NCBI RefSeq assembly: GCF_000217715.1
Contig: NC_015666.1
Span: forward strand, 2,182,270-2,246,269
DNA: 64,000 bases
Direction: 5' to 3'
From: Halopiger xanaduensis SH-6
Lineage (GTDB): Archaea > Halobacteriota > Halobacteria > Halobacteriales > Natrialbaceae
Positions within the stretch are counted from its first letter, which is position 1; each line of letters opens with the position of its first letter. A program made the position numbers and the translations under genes. The notes under the pieces are model-generated. The model did not search any database, was not told the origin of the DNA, and saw nothing but the letters and a program-made list of their open reading frames with translations. This document shows, piece after piece, positions 55,095 to 63,962 of this stretch.

Positions 55095-55715
55095 TCACAG
55101 TTGGACGGCCGACATCTCGCGGCCGATGGTTTCGGGTTTCGGTTTCGCTAGGTAGGGCTCAATCGCCTCATAGCTGCTCCATCCCCCAATTGACATCATT
55201 ACACGTACTGGCACGTCTTCATCTACGAGGTGGTGCGTTGCCCAGCTTCTCCTCAGGTCGTGGCTGGAGACCGAGAGCCAGCGGTCACTGCGGGTTCCTT
55301 CTTTTCCATCGTTCGAGTGTACGTCCTCAGCCGCCTCGGAGACCCAGCGCCGGATAGAGCTGGTCGAGGCGTCAACGAACGGTTCATCATCGGCGATGCT
55401 ACGCTCATCCGCGTAGATGTCCAGCATGTCTTTGATGCGACCGGGGAGGTAGGCGTCCCGAGTCTTCTTCTCCCCGCCCCGGGTGTTCTTTCCCTTGAGT
55501 TCGAGTTCCCAGTACTCGCCCTCGCTGTTCCAGTTGATGCCTTCAGGCCGCGCGGACGGGACCCCGCTTGCACGGGAACCGACAAATCCCATCAGGCGCA
55601 TTGCGATTCCGCGTTCCCAGTCGACTGTGCGGGCGGCCTTGGCGATGTCCTCGACCTCGTCGGGGTAGTTTAGCCAGCACTTCGTTCGCTCACCGGAGTC
55701 GTCAATCCTAACCAT
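55095..55715 (-). CDS. Tyrosine recombinase, catalytic domain only
   Basis: A 206-residue XerC/D-type recombinase. The catalytic set is legible: Arg48 (V-G-S-R-A-S-G-V), a Lys in L-K-G-K-N-T-R, His152-x2-Arg155 (S-H-D-L-R-R-S-W-A), Trp179 (G-G-W-S) and nucleophile Tyr188 (P-Y-L). It lacks the ~100-residue N-terminal core-binding domain, either naturally short as in some haloarchaeal elements or truncated; the region upstream (55716-56177) holds no in-frame extension. It could resolve or invert element DNA. Confidence 0.82.
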   Translation of the reverse strand: MVRIDDSGERTKCWLNYPDEVEDIAKAARTVDWERGIAMRLMGFVGSRASGVPSARPEGINWNSEGEYWELELKGKNTRGGEKKTRDAYLPGRIKDMLDIYADERSIADDEPFVDASTSSIRRWVSEAAEDVHSNDGKEGTRSDRWLSVSSHDLRRSWATHHLVDEDVPVRVMMSIGGWSSYEAIEPYLAKPKPETIGREMSAVQL

Positions 55716-56177
55716 AGTCGTATTGTTAGAACTATTCGCTTATAGATTTATCGTATATTTGTCATTCACTAGGAGCACGACGACTGAATCAGCCGAGAAT
55801 CAGGATTTAAGCGAGAATCTGCGGGCGACGTAATCGTCTTGTCACACAACTTGACTACGCTCAACTCGATTCACATGTGAAACAGAACCGGCACACTCTT
55901 CGTTTCATATCTGAATCGAACTGCATGGCGAATGTCACGACATGCGACAAGGTCTGACTGCAAACCCTCGCACACTTGGCCGCACATCGGAGCTTCCGGC
56001 TGGGAGACCTCCCCATTGAGGAGAGTGAACGGGTCACGGCCGCCCGGGTTTGGAGTGTAATGGAGCACATGGGTATCCTGCATCGCACGGGTCAGACGGA
56101 CATTCCTATTCACGATGGGAATGTATCTCCAGTCCCGATACATTTATCTCATTTACATGATGAGCTCTCGCCATTAG
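55716..56177. other. Intergenic region with coding-like winged-helix remnant
   Basis: 462 bp without an intact gene. From 55958 to about 56101 (+) one frame reads L-Q-T-L-A-H-L-A-A-H-R-S-F-R-L-G-D-L, then A-A-R-V-W-S-V-M-E-H-M-G-I-L-H-R-T-G, which looks like the end of a winged helix. It is preceded by a stop and lacks a proper start. Probably a decayed regulator fragment. An ATTTATCT TATA-like box near 56144 serves the nuclease gene. Confidence 0.35.
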
Positions 56178-57728
56178 ATGGCCCGAGAGGACACGGATTT
56201 ACCGTTTGGTGACGCGTTCTCACCCGCTCAATTGGAGACAGGAAAGGGTGAGCCGGCGGAACTGGTTGTCTTGCTGGAAATGGCGAAGAAATATGAAGGT
56301 CAACCAGATGACTTCGACCAAGCCATTGCCGACCGGTTCTTCTCCGATTCTAACGAGCCAAGCGTACGTGCGAAGAACGTACGTCTCGGAATGCGTGAGG
56401 GGGCAGGATACGGTATCGTACACGAGGACCTGTCGTTCACTGAGATTGGGGAGGAACTGTACGAACTACGAGACGATGAAGAGTCGATGTTCGAACAGTT
56501 CGCCGTCCACATCCTCCAAGAATTGCACGGGATGAAGGTCATCCAGATTATCGAGGACCTGATGGCCGAGGGGAGGCAAACGACGAACGCAAACATCAAA
56601 GAGGCGTTACGGAACCAGTACGGATTCCACGTCGACAGAACAAGCAACCACTGGTCACAGATGCGGGCGTGGTTGGCGAAGACCGGCGTTGTAAACACCG
56701 GCATCCACATCTACGACCTCGACCGAAATCGTCTCGAAGAACTCGTCGGTGTCGACTCAGATGCTATCCTCGAACTCGACGGTCTTACCGAGGAGCAGCA
56801 GACTTTCTTGCGAGGTCTCGCTCTCATCGACCCAGTGAAGCCGATTCCAAACACAGAGGTTCGCAAAGTCGCTGAGGCCGCGTATGGCGTCGAGCTTCCT
56901 CAGAGCAAGATTTCGGACCTCATCCTGAATCCGCTCGAAGATTCGGGGTACATCACCTGGAAGAATCCATCTGATGTAACGGGTAAACCCAACCTCGTGG
57001 AACCGACCGACCAGTTTGAGGCAGAGGTCATGAAACCCGTATTGGAGGACATCAGTGAGCGTACTGGTGTACCCCGCCCTGTCCTCCGCCTCTCGTTTGA
57101 CGAAATCTCCGAGCGGTTGGACTCCGACTCCACACACGAAAAAGGGGTCGCACTGGAGACCCTCGCCGTGAAGATAGGACGAATGCTCGGCTTGGAGTTC
57201 GCCGGGTGGCGCGTCCGCGGTCAGAAGACCGGCGGGTCCGAGGTCGACGTAGTGATGGACGAAGTCGACACAACGTTTGGTCGGTGGCAGATACAATGCA
57301 AGAACATCAAGGACGACCTCGAAACCAAGCACGTGGCCCGAGAGGTCGGCATCGCTCGGATGCTGCAAACGAATACCATCTTGATGGTAGCCCGCTCAGG
57401 TCTCTCGGGTGATGCAAAGCTGTACGCCAACCGCATTATGCGTCATGAGAATATCTCTATCCTGTTTCTCCACGGTGACGACCTCGACCAGTTCGACGAG
57501 AGGCCCGAACACCTCGCCGAGACGCTACAGGATGAGGCCAACCGTATCAAGACCCTCAAACGCCTCGACCGCCGTGACATGGTTGAGGAGGGTGACGGTG
57601 AAGGCAAGATGACGTACGATGAGGAGGAGGCTCTGGAAGAGTATCAAGAGGATATAGCGGAGTACATCACCGACGAAGAAGACGTGCAGAACTCGCTAAC
57701 CGATTTCGCCCCGGATGAGGACAGTTAG
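56178..57728 (+). CDS. Mrr-like restriction endonuclease (PD-(D/E)XK)
   Basis: A 516-residue protein. The nuclease core at about 322-400 shows G-V-A-L-E-T-L-A (Glu327), S-E-V-D-V-V (Asp357) and W-Q-I-Q-C-K (Gln373, Lys375), the D...QxK arrangement of Mrr-type enzymes. The ~300-residue N-terminal part contains winged-helix-like units, probably for DNA recognition, and the C-terminus is an acidic coil. Its stop overlaps that of a DNA methyltransferase gene on the opposite strand, consistent with a restriction-modification pair; a methylation-dependent (type IV) role is also possible. Confidence 0.85.
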   Translation: MAREDTDLPFGDAFSPAQLETGKGEPAELVVLLEMAKKYEGQPDDFDQAIADRFFSDSNEPSVRAKNVRLGMREGAGYGIVHEDLSFTEIGEELYELRDDEESMFEQFAVHILQELHGMKVIQIIEDLMAEGRQTTNANIKEALRNQYGFHVDRTSNHWSQMRAWLAKTGVVNTGIHIYDLDRNRLEELVGVDSDAILELDGLTEEQQTFLRGLALIDPVKPIPNTEVRKVAEAAYGVELPQSKISDLILNPLEDSGYITWKNPSDVTGKPNLVEPTDQFEAEVMKPVLEDISERTGVPRPVLRLSFDEISERLDSDSTHEKGVALETLAVKIGRMLGLEFAGWRVRGQKTGGSEVDVVMDEVDTTFGRWQIQCKNIKDDLETKHVAREVGIARMLQTNTILMVARSGLSGDAKLYANRIMRHENISILFLHGDDLDQFDERPEHLAETLQDEANRIKTLKRLDRRDMVEEGDGEGKMTYDEEEALEEYQEDIAEYITDEEDVQNSLTDFAPDEDS

Positions 57729-58750
57729 TCGAGTTCCGCGAACTCTTCGAAGTCGTCTAGGGCGCTCTGGTCCTCGTCGATGATTTTATCGATTTCCTCC
57801 ATCGTCATGAAGCGTACCTTGGAGGTTTGCAGGTATTTCTCCTGCAGCTCAAATGCGAGCCACTTGCGGCCGAGGTCTTGCGCGACACGCCCAGTCATGT
57901 TGCTGCCAGCGAAGATGTCGAGGACAGTGTCGCCCGGCTCGGACAAGAACCGGATGAAGAAATCGGGTAATTGTCTCGGGAACCGTGCTGGGTGCGAATC
58001 GACATCCAGCTTCTTGCACGCTTTGAGATAGTGTGTATTCGACGCGGTGTTGGCGATTTCGAGAAGATTCGGTGGGATAGACCCCTTTTCCTTTGGGTCG
58101 TCAAACTTATCGCTGATGTCGTGCCCAGAGGGTCTCTTCTTGTCCTTATATCCGTTCTCCATCAGCTCCTTCTGCGAGTCGGAATATTCCTGGAGAACAC
58201 GGACGTTGTCCGCCTCTGGCCGTTCGGTCTTTGAAAGGCACCAGACGTGGTTCACAGCGTCCTTGCAGCGGATACGCTCGATAGTGACCCACTGCGCTGG
58301 CGTAGGGAGCTTGGCAGGGTTGTACCAGTAGAAATCCTGTGCGAGGTGGAATGGGCCATCGCTACCGGCGAGGCGAGTGAGTAACTCGAAATGGTAGATA
58401 GAGCGGACTGGTTTGCCCTTTTCCCAACCGCCACCGATGTCGATGACCCAGCTACCGTCCTCCGTGAGAACGCGGTAAACCCGGTCGGCGAAGTCCATGA
58501 ACCAGTCGTTGTACTCGTCCGGGTCTTTGTTGCCATATTCCTTCTTCTTCTGGAGTCCAAACGGCGGAGAGGTGACCAGCAGGTCGATACTCTCCTCTGG
58601 CAACTCGTCCAGAAGCTCAAGGCTATCTCCGAGATACGCAGCCCCGTCATTTGTCTGGTAATAGGGCTCGGAGTCCAGCAATTCGGTCAGTTCAGTATTC
58701 CCATGCATCGTGGTCTCTTCGGGTTCGGTTGTTGTACGTGAGGATGCCAT
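57725..58750 (-). CDS. Beta-class DNA methyltransferase (probable N4-cytosine)
   Basis: A 341-residue SAM-dependent methyltransferase. The catalytic motif T-S-P-P-F (60-64) is N-terminal and the SAM motif D-I-F-A-G-S-N (278-284) is C-terminal, the beta-class order. T-S-P-P-F/Y favours N4-methylcytosine; N6-adenine is possible. H-P-A-R-F-P (253-258) is typical of this group. A variable target-recognition region lies between (about 140-245). ATG 58750 is used, though Met15 (58708) could be the start. Tail-to-tail with the nuclease with a 4-bp overlap. Confidence 0.9.
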   Translation of the reverse strand: MASSRTTTEPEETTMHGNTELTELLDSEPYYQTNDGAAYLGDSLELLDELPEESIDLLVTSPPFGLQKKKEYGNKDPDEYNDWFMDFADRVYRVLTEDGSWVIDIGGGWEKGKPVRSIYHFELLTRLAGSDGPFHLAQDFYWYNPAKLPTPAQWVTIERIRCKDAVNHVWCLSKTERPEADNVRVLQEYSDSQKELMENGYKDKKRPSGHDISDKFDDPKEKGSIPPNLLEIANTASNTHYLKACKKLDVDSHPARFPRQLPDFFIRFLSEPGDTVLDIFAGSNMTGRVAQDLGRKWLAFELQEKYLQTSKVRFMTMEEIDKIIDEDQSALDDFEEFAELD

Positions 58751-58950
58751 TGGGACTTAATTAAGACGTGGTTTGTGGTTCTGCAGTGCTATCAGAGAGA
58801 CGCAAATTCCCCTAGAACGAATTGTACGCGTCACATATCATGCCATGCACAAAGCCATAATAAATGTTTTCAAGATGAGCTGAAAGGACAGGATATTGAG
58901 TTGTCTCGGCCCTCTGTGTAGGTTGTCTGTGGCCGACTGTTTGCCAGCTC

Positions 58951-59157
58951 TCAGCGGGCTAGAGGGAAAGGGGGGTCCCAGTCAGACAAGCGCGCTAGGT
59001 GCGCGTCCGCGTGAGACTCAGTCGGTCTCACTTTGTCGTCATCAAGCAACTCGTCGAGTTTGTGTCGGTGATTGATGCAGAACTTGGTTCTCCTACGGGA
59101 ACTTAGCGTCGTTCGGACATGCTCACCGCTACTGGTCTCGTTCTGACCAAAGGTCTA
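58951..59157 (-). pseudogene. Coding-like stretch without start, downstream of winged-helix gene
   Basis: Continuing in frame after the double stop of the 59158-59745 gene, the minus strand stays open to a TGA at 58951. It reads R-R-R-T-K-F-C-I-N-H-R-H-K-L-D-E-L-L-D-D, then H-L-A-R-L-S-D-W-D-P-P-F. This is protein-like but has no ATG, GTG or TTG near its beginning; an out-of-frame ATG at 59120 (M-S-E-R-R, stop) may be the original start before a frameshift. The rest of the gap 58751-59157 holds AT-rich promoter sequence for the methyltransferase. Confidence 0.35.
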
Positions 59158-59745
59158 CTAGTCATTCCCCTCACTGGCTGCCTCCATCGCTGCCTCGAAG
59201 TCCACATCCGCTTCGAGTTCATGTTCGAAGAGGTGCCGTGTTGCCTTCATGTATCGCTCGGCGACATCCAGCCACTCGTAGAAGTACTCTACGTCCGCGG
59301 CGAGGTCATTAACCTCCTCCCGGATGGCATCCGTATCGACATCCCGACGTGCCATCTCCTCTACGCGGTCAACACGTGACTGGAGAGTCCACACGGTCTC
59401 CTCGATTTGGGCGCGCTGCTCCCCCGAGCCGCGGACAACCGAGAGCAGTGACTGGAGGTCTCCCCGAGCGTGCAGCGTATAGCCGCTGCTGGTCATGCGG
59501 AACTGCTTGGGTGGACTTCCTCCGCCGCCCGCAGCCTCATCCTCGCCACAGTCTCGCAGATACCCTGTATTGGCGAGCTTGTTGGTGGAGTGCTGTACCT
59601 GTCCATTGGTTAGTCCCGTCGCTGAAGAGATGTTGCTGCGGTTCAGGTCTATCCCCTCTCCGCCTCGGGAGACAAACAAATCTAGTACGAGGGCGTCGTT
59701 CTCGTTCAGTACTGTCCCCTCGACCCGCTTAGAACGTTGTACCAT
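59158..59745 (-). CDS. Winged-helix protein with long coiled coil
   Basis: A 195-residue protein from ATG 59745 (a GTG lies 12 bases upstream). The N-terminal winged helix (about 10-80) contains S-N-I-S-S-A-T-G-L-T-N-G-Q-V-Q-H-S-T and a Gly-rich wing (G-G-G-G-S-P-P). Residues about 100-185 form a helical coiled coil with repeated Glu/Arg heptads and an aromatic segment V-E-Y-F-Y-E-W-L-D. It is probably a dimeric DNA-binding regulator of the element. Confidence 0.75.
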   Translation of the reverse strand: MVQRSKRVEGTVLNENDALVLDLFVSRGGEGIDLNRSNISSATGLTNGQVQHSTNKLANTGYLRDCGEDEAAGGGGSPPKQFRMTSSGYTLHARGDLQSLLSVVRGSGEQRAQIEETVWTLQSRVDRVEEMARRDVDTDAIREEVNDLAADVEYFYEWLDVAERYMKATRHLFEHELEADVDFEAAMEAASEGND

Positions 59746-59972
59746 AGCGGGTAGCACATGTCAATCTAAGCGCAAAGGTTATCGGGTCAAAACAAGTCAA
59801 AACCCAGCCATGAGGTGTACTGCCTGAGAAGGCTTGATACGGCTGTGAACCTTTCCCAACGACACCTCTTTTGTGGGGGTGGCGGACAATAGTGAATGAT
59901 GGACCGAGCTATGGATGTGGGGATGCCGGCAAGGGAGAAGAATGTAAAGGCTGTCTGTGAAGAGTGGGCCCG

Positions 59973-60098
59973 ATGGAGGCAACTCAAACCTCCGAGAACG
60001 TGGATGCGAAGGTCTCTCTCAACAGGGTTGGTGAGCGGTACAAAAGATTCCTGAGGCGAGAAGGAAACGAAGAGAATGGAAGTCTGGCCGAGCTATGA
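59973..60098 (+). CDS. Candidate 41-residue basic small protein
   Basis: From ATG 59973 the frame encodes M-E-A-T-Q-T-S-E-N-V-D-A-K-V-S-L-N-R-V, then G-E-R-Y-K-R-F-L-R-R-E-G-N and stop. The helical, charged composition looks like a real peptide. Its stop overlaps an ATG (ATGA at 60095-60098) of a further 30-codon frame. Too short for homology-free certainty. Confidence 0.4.
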   Translation: MEATQTSENVDAKVSLNRVGERYKRFLRREGNEENGSLAEL

Positions 60099-60318
60099 AC
60101 CTGGGGAGTCCGGCGCGCAATGAGAGTGCGTATCGAGGTTATCAAAAGAGTACTGAAGACACAGGTTCACAGATAATAAGTATATAAAATTGAATTGGAC
60201 TACGCTGAAATTGATGTTTTCGAAGTTACTCCAAATCCATCTATCGCCTGGTATTGGGCGATTCATGGCTTCTACTGTCCATCCCGATTTACATAGAGAC
60301 AGGGTCAGGGGTAGCTGT

Positions 60319-60395
60319 GTAGGGCGGTAAGCGGCGCGAGCGTTCTGCGAGCGCCGTGTTTTCCCCTACGCGCCTCTTAGGCGCATAGCCCTAAG
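60319..60395. repeat. Cluster of nested hairpins
   Basis: GTAGGG (60319-60324) pairs with CCCTAC (60364-60369), enclosing CGGCGC (60332-60337)/GCGCCG (60351-60356). Immediately after, GCGCCT/AGGCGC (60370-60384, 3-nt loop) competes with CTTAGG/CCTAAG (60376-60395). Alternative exclusive stems in 77 bp suggest a structured RNA, a double-strand origin-like element or a recombination site. Confidence 0.6.
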
Positions 60396-60629
60396 CGGGG
60401 GTGGGATGATTGTAGCCCGCCGTGTATGGGCTAGGTTCTGGGTTGAAACTAGGCGTGCGCCGGTCCAGATAGTGGTTATATCGTGGTATAAATTCACACG
60501 GAATTGGTGCTGATAAGTTACTACGCTGTTGCGAAATTGAGTAATCGCTGGTGATATACTGATTCACGGCGAAAAAAGAAGTGCAGAATAGTGATGCCTC
60601 TATCGAGCGAGCTGACCCGCCGCTGGGTA

Positions 60630-62348
60630 TTATCTTAAGGCGATGTCCGTATCGGTGATGTCGCCGTGTTCACGGGCGACTTTGAGCATTTCCCAGCAGT
60701 CCAAGCGTGAATGGTTTGGCAGCGGGGTGTACTCACCGGTGGCCGTGTCTGGGGTGTTCTCGTCGTCGCGGTCCGCTTCGGGTGACTCTTTGCTGGTGTC
60801 CTTCTCCACTCCGCGGAATTGACCGCTGAACCAGCCTTTGAGGCGCTCCCATGCGCTGTCCGTTTCGCGTTCCTTCTTGCGTTCGCGGCGTTCCTCGCGT
60901 GCTTCTCCGGGCGTCTTCCCTTCGTCGTTGATGGTGTCCTCGACGGTCCCTTTTGCCTCGGGGGTTTTCCAGGTGATGACGAGCGGCGTGCCCGGCGTCT
61001 TGCGAATGATGCCCGCCTCGTTGAACCTGCGAATGTAGTTGCGGACTGTGTCGTACGCGAGACCGGTCTTGTCCATAATCTCTTGGTAGGTCGCGCCTTG
61101 GTCGCCGCGCTCGTATAGGACGAGCAGGATGTCGCGGAACGAGTTGGTCTGTCGACGGCGCAGGTAGTCCTCGACGGCGTGGCGTAGGTCCGGGTCGTTG
61201 CGATAGGATTCGAGTTGCTGGCTCCGGGCAGACAGAGTGGGGGTCTCGACGCTGATTCTGCCTGTTTGGGCAGTGAAGTGCAGGTCGGAGACCAGTGCGT
61301 TCGCGTCGAGGCCAGCGAACCGCAGGTGTCCGATACAGATGCGGGCGAGGTGGTGGCGGACCTCGTCGAGGTATCGCCGATGGACTGTACCTTTCGCGGC
61401 CGCCTCTATCTTAGGGTGGTTGAGCGGGTCGTCGTCGGCTCGGAGATGTACGTTCTTGTCGTTATACGTCTTGAGCATAATGCCAGTGTCTGGCACACTG
61501 TCGTCGCAAAGGGATTCAGGCGTCTCGAATCCGATGGTATCGAAAGCGCCAGCGGCAGCGTCTACTCGCTTGATACCGTAGCGGCCGCGTTTGGCCTTTG
61601 CTCGGGATTCGAGGGATGCCCCTTGGATTTCCATGAGGGCGAAACTGTTCCCGATGGCGTGGACGACTCCCCGCTCGTACTCTTTGCTGTAACGGTAGTG
61701 GGCTTCAAGTTGACCGACATGTTCGGTAGCGGGGTACGGTTCATAGAGGTCATGCACCAGCGACTGCGCGGCGAGGTCGTCGAGGTCCGTGAATTCTTTG
61801 ACAAGGGCGCGGAGGTAGATACGGGCGACAGCGTGGGCATCTTCGAAGTTCTGCAAGTATGAACCCTGGACTTCGATGTAGCTTCCCTCTTTGCGGTCTC
61901 CGTCGTCGGCCTTCGGCCATGTGACGGCGTCGCCGCTGCTAGTCTCCATACCGTGGCTGCGCCGCCGGATGGTCATGCTCGCCTTCGCGGGCGTGCCCGG
62001 TTTCGTCTCGTCGGACTCGTACAGGCCTATCGAGTACTCATAGAGATTGCTGCCGTCGTAGTAGTGGTCTCCCTGCCATGACTTGATGCCGACGTAGTAC
62101 TCGGCGTCCCCCGCCGTGTGTGGCGGGTTAATAGGTCCGGCAAGGAACGGCTCGCGGTTCTCTTCGTCGCTATTGTGGAGTGATTGGACGAGCTTCCATA
62201 GCTTGAGGTACAGCTCGTTGTCATCGTTGAGCTGGTATTTCCACACACCTTTGTGGACAATAGGCTGACTCTCGAAGGTGTCTTCGACGAGTTCGAGAGT
62301 CGTTTTCTGTTTGCCAGTTGGAATGCTGGCGCTGTTCGTCAAACTCAT
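60630..62348 (-). CDS. Plasmid/provirus-type protein with winged helix
   Basis: A 572-residue protein. The N-terminal ~390 residues contain Y-Y-V-G-I-K-S-W-Q-G-D-H-Y-Y-D-G, R-G-V-V-H-A-I-G-N-S-F-A and L-A-R-I-C-I-G-H-L-R-F-A-G. A winged helix follows near 405-465 (A-T-Y-Q-E-I-M-D-K-T-G-L-A-Y-D-T-V-R-N-Y), then a charged Glu/Arg linker and a terminal helix. I recall similar proteins from integrated haloarchaeal plasmids and proviruses (DUF7845-type). Its size, wHTH and adjacent structured DNA suggest replication initiation or control; no polymerase, HUH or helicase motif is seen. Confidence 0.7.
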   Translation of the reverse strand: MSLTNSASIPTGKQKTTLELVEDTFESQPIVHKGVWKYQLNDDNELYLKLWKLVQSLHNSDEENREPFLAGPINPPHTAGDAEYYVGIKSWQGDHYYDGSNLYEYSIGLYESDETKPGTPAKASMTIRRRSHGMETSSGDAVTWPKADDGDRKEGSYIEVQGSYLQNFEDAHAVARIYLRALVKEFTDLDDLAAQSLVHDLYEPYPATEHVGQLEAHYRYSKEYERGVVHAIGNSFALMEIQGASLESRAKAKRGRYGIKRVDAAAGAFDTIGFETPESLCDDSVPDTGIMLKTYNDKNVHLRADDDPLNHPKIEAAAKGTVHRRYLDEVRHHLARICIGHLRFAGLDANALVSDLHFTAQTGRISVETPTLSARSQQLESYRNDPDLRHAVEDYLRRRQTNSFRDILLVLYERGDQGATYQEIMDKTGLAYDTVRNYIRRFNEAGIIRKTPGTPLVITWKTPEAKGTVEDTINDEGKTPGEAREERRERKKERETDSAWERLKGWFSGQFRGVEKDTSKESPEADRDDENTPDTATGEYTPLPNHSRLDCWEMLKVAREHGDITDTDIALR

Positions 62349-62810
62349 CGACCATCACCAGACACCTCCGTTGGTGGGGTGGGGAGGGCGTGTCTTGCCA
62401 TGAGCAAAACCACAATGCGACGTAGCCCATTTAGGTCTGTCGCGTACTTGGAAGCATAATCGTGGGTAGAACAACCCTAATTGTCGGCAGATATATACAC
62501 CTCTATGAAGGTAATAAATACGCGGCGCTACATGCGCCCGTCTGTCTTGCCAACTCCCGTGTGGTCCTTCTAACCAACCACTCTTTCAATACGTTTCACC
62601 GGAACAAGCATTTGGTACACCCCGCGTCCACTCCCCTTGGGCCATTAATACTAATCCCGACACCTATTTAAAATACTTTAGCAGCGGAGGAGAAGACGAT
62701 TTACTCATAGCAGCACAGGTCTTCTATAAAAATCTTCTACTATGTGATAGTTGTGTGTAGATTGACATGATAAGGCTTAAACGGCAAGTCCCCGGCGGGT
62801 CGGATACCGC
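62349..62810. other. Divergent promoter region between the 572-aa gene and the integrase
   Basis: 462 bp, AT-rich, no convincing gene. It has several TATA-like stretches (AGATATATACACC near 62490, CCTATTTAAAATACTTTA near 62665). A GGCTTAAACGG box near 62773-62783 sits about 30 bp upstream of the integrase ATG. No direct repeat matching the tRNA-Arg 3' end was found. Confidence 0.5.
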
Positions 62811-63962
62811 ATGAGCGAAGAAGAACAACCCTCCCCCACGGACCTCGCCAAGTTGGTCTCCGATAGTGTAGAGGACCTCCTCCACGATGCGGGGGTCGTC
62901 CCCAACCTAGAACCGATGACGCCCCGAGAAGCGGTCAATGAGTACTTCAAAGTGCGCGACTTGAAGCCGAAAACGAAGAACAAGCACGAGTCAAGCCTCG
63001 GGTTCTTCGTCGACTGGGGTGAGAACGTGGCCGGTATCAGCGAGATGAATTTCCTCTCCGGGAGCGACCTCAAAGATTACCGCGTATGGCGACGGGAAGA
63101 GTCGTCAGAACAAGTTGACGAACTGAGTCCCAAAACAGAGGAGACGGAGCAAAAAATCGTCCGTAAGTTCATCAAAGTATGCGGGACATTCGATGCTGTC
63201 CGCCCCGGATTGCACGAGCACGTACTCATCCCCGACCTAGACGATGAGGATGAGGTCCGCAATACGGTCCTCGATTCTGAAACTGTCAAACAAATCCTCG
63301 AACATCTCCGCAAGTACGAGTACGCCACCCGAGAGCACGTTATATGGGAGCTGTTCGCGTCTGCAGGGCCGCGACTCGGAGGCATCCGCTCGCTGGACGT
63401 GGACGACTACGAGCGCGGAGACTCAGGACCGTACCTCAAACTCCGCCACCGGCCTGATACGGAAACTACCCTCAAAAACGGCAAGGATGGAGAGCGCAAC
63501 GTCTTCATCTCCGAGTCTTTGGCGGAGGTGTTAGACGACTACATCAAAGACCAGCGCGAAGACAGCGAGGACAAGTTCGGACGTGAACCCCTGCTATCGA
63601 GCAAACAGGGCCGCCTCGCCGAGAGTACCATCCGAAACTACGTCTATGCTTGGACGCGGCCGTGCGTCCTTGGCAGAGGCTGTCCGTACGGAAAGGACCC
63701 AGACGAGTGTAAGGCAGCGCAGCGGAACAACTGGGCGTCACAGTGCCCGGGGAGCCTCTCGCCTCATCCTATCCGCAAGGGCTACATCACGCAAGAGCTC
63801 AACTCGGGAGTTCTGATGGAACACCTTAGCGACCGGTGCGACGTATCGGAGAAAATCTTGGAAAAACACTACGACAAGCGAACCGAGGCCGAGAAGATGG
63901 CCACCCGGAAGGAGGCCATGCAGGCTCTGACTCGGTTGGAACCAGGATACGGTGAGAAGTAG
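62811..63962 (+). CDS. Site-specific tyrosine integrase (haloarchaeal provirus type)
   Basis: A 383-residue integrase. An N-terminal core-binding domain (about 35-135) precedes the catalytic domain with Arg188 (A-G-P-R-L-G-G), Lys near 222, His319-x2-Arg322 (P-H-P-I-R-K-G) and Tyr354 (K-H-Y-D-K-R). Four cysteines (285, 291, 300, 312) just before the His-Arg motif form a likely zinc insert that I recall from haloarchaeal integrases. It would catalyse integration and excision. It is the last complete gene; a short minus-strand frame abuts it at 63963. Confidence 0.92.
   Translation: MSEEEQPSPTDLAKLVSDSVEDLLHDAGVVPNLEPMTPREAVNEYFKVRDLKPKTKNKHESSLGFFVDWGENVAGISEMNFLSGSDLKDYRVWRREESSEQVDELSPKTEETEQKIVRKFIKVCGTFDAVRPGLHEHVLIPDLDDEDEVRNTVLDSETVKQILEHLRKYEYATREHVIWELFASAGPRLGGIRSLDVDDYERGDSGPYLKLRHRPDTETTLKNGKDGERNVFISESLAEVLDDYIKDQREDSEDKFGREPLLSSKQGRLAESTIRNYVYAWTRPCVLGRGCPYGKDPDECKAAQRNNWASQCPGSLSPHPIRKGYITQELNSGVLMEHLSDRCDVSEKILEKHYDKRTEAEKMATRKEAMQALTRLEPGYGEK

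Larger units (their letters stand above)
59746..60629. other. Large mostly noncoding region: small ORFs, duplicated motif and hairpins
   Basis: 884 bp. 59904-59930 and 60088-60114 are 22/27 identical (CCGAGCTATG...TGGGGA..CCGGC), each opening a short frame (59899-60054, 51 codons; 60095-60187, 30 codons). A better small ORF is 59973-60098. The segment 60319-60395 is hairpin-rich. The remainder is AT-rich. It lies beside the 572-aa protein gene and could hold an origin, a regulatory RNA or attachment-related sequence. Confidence 0.5.
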
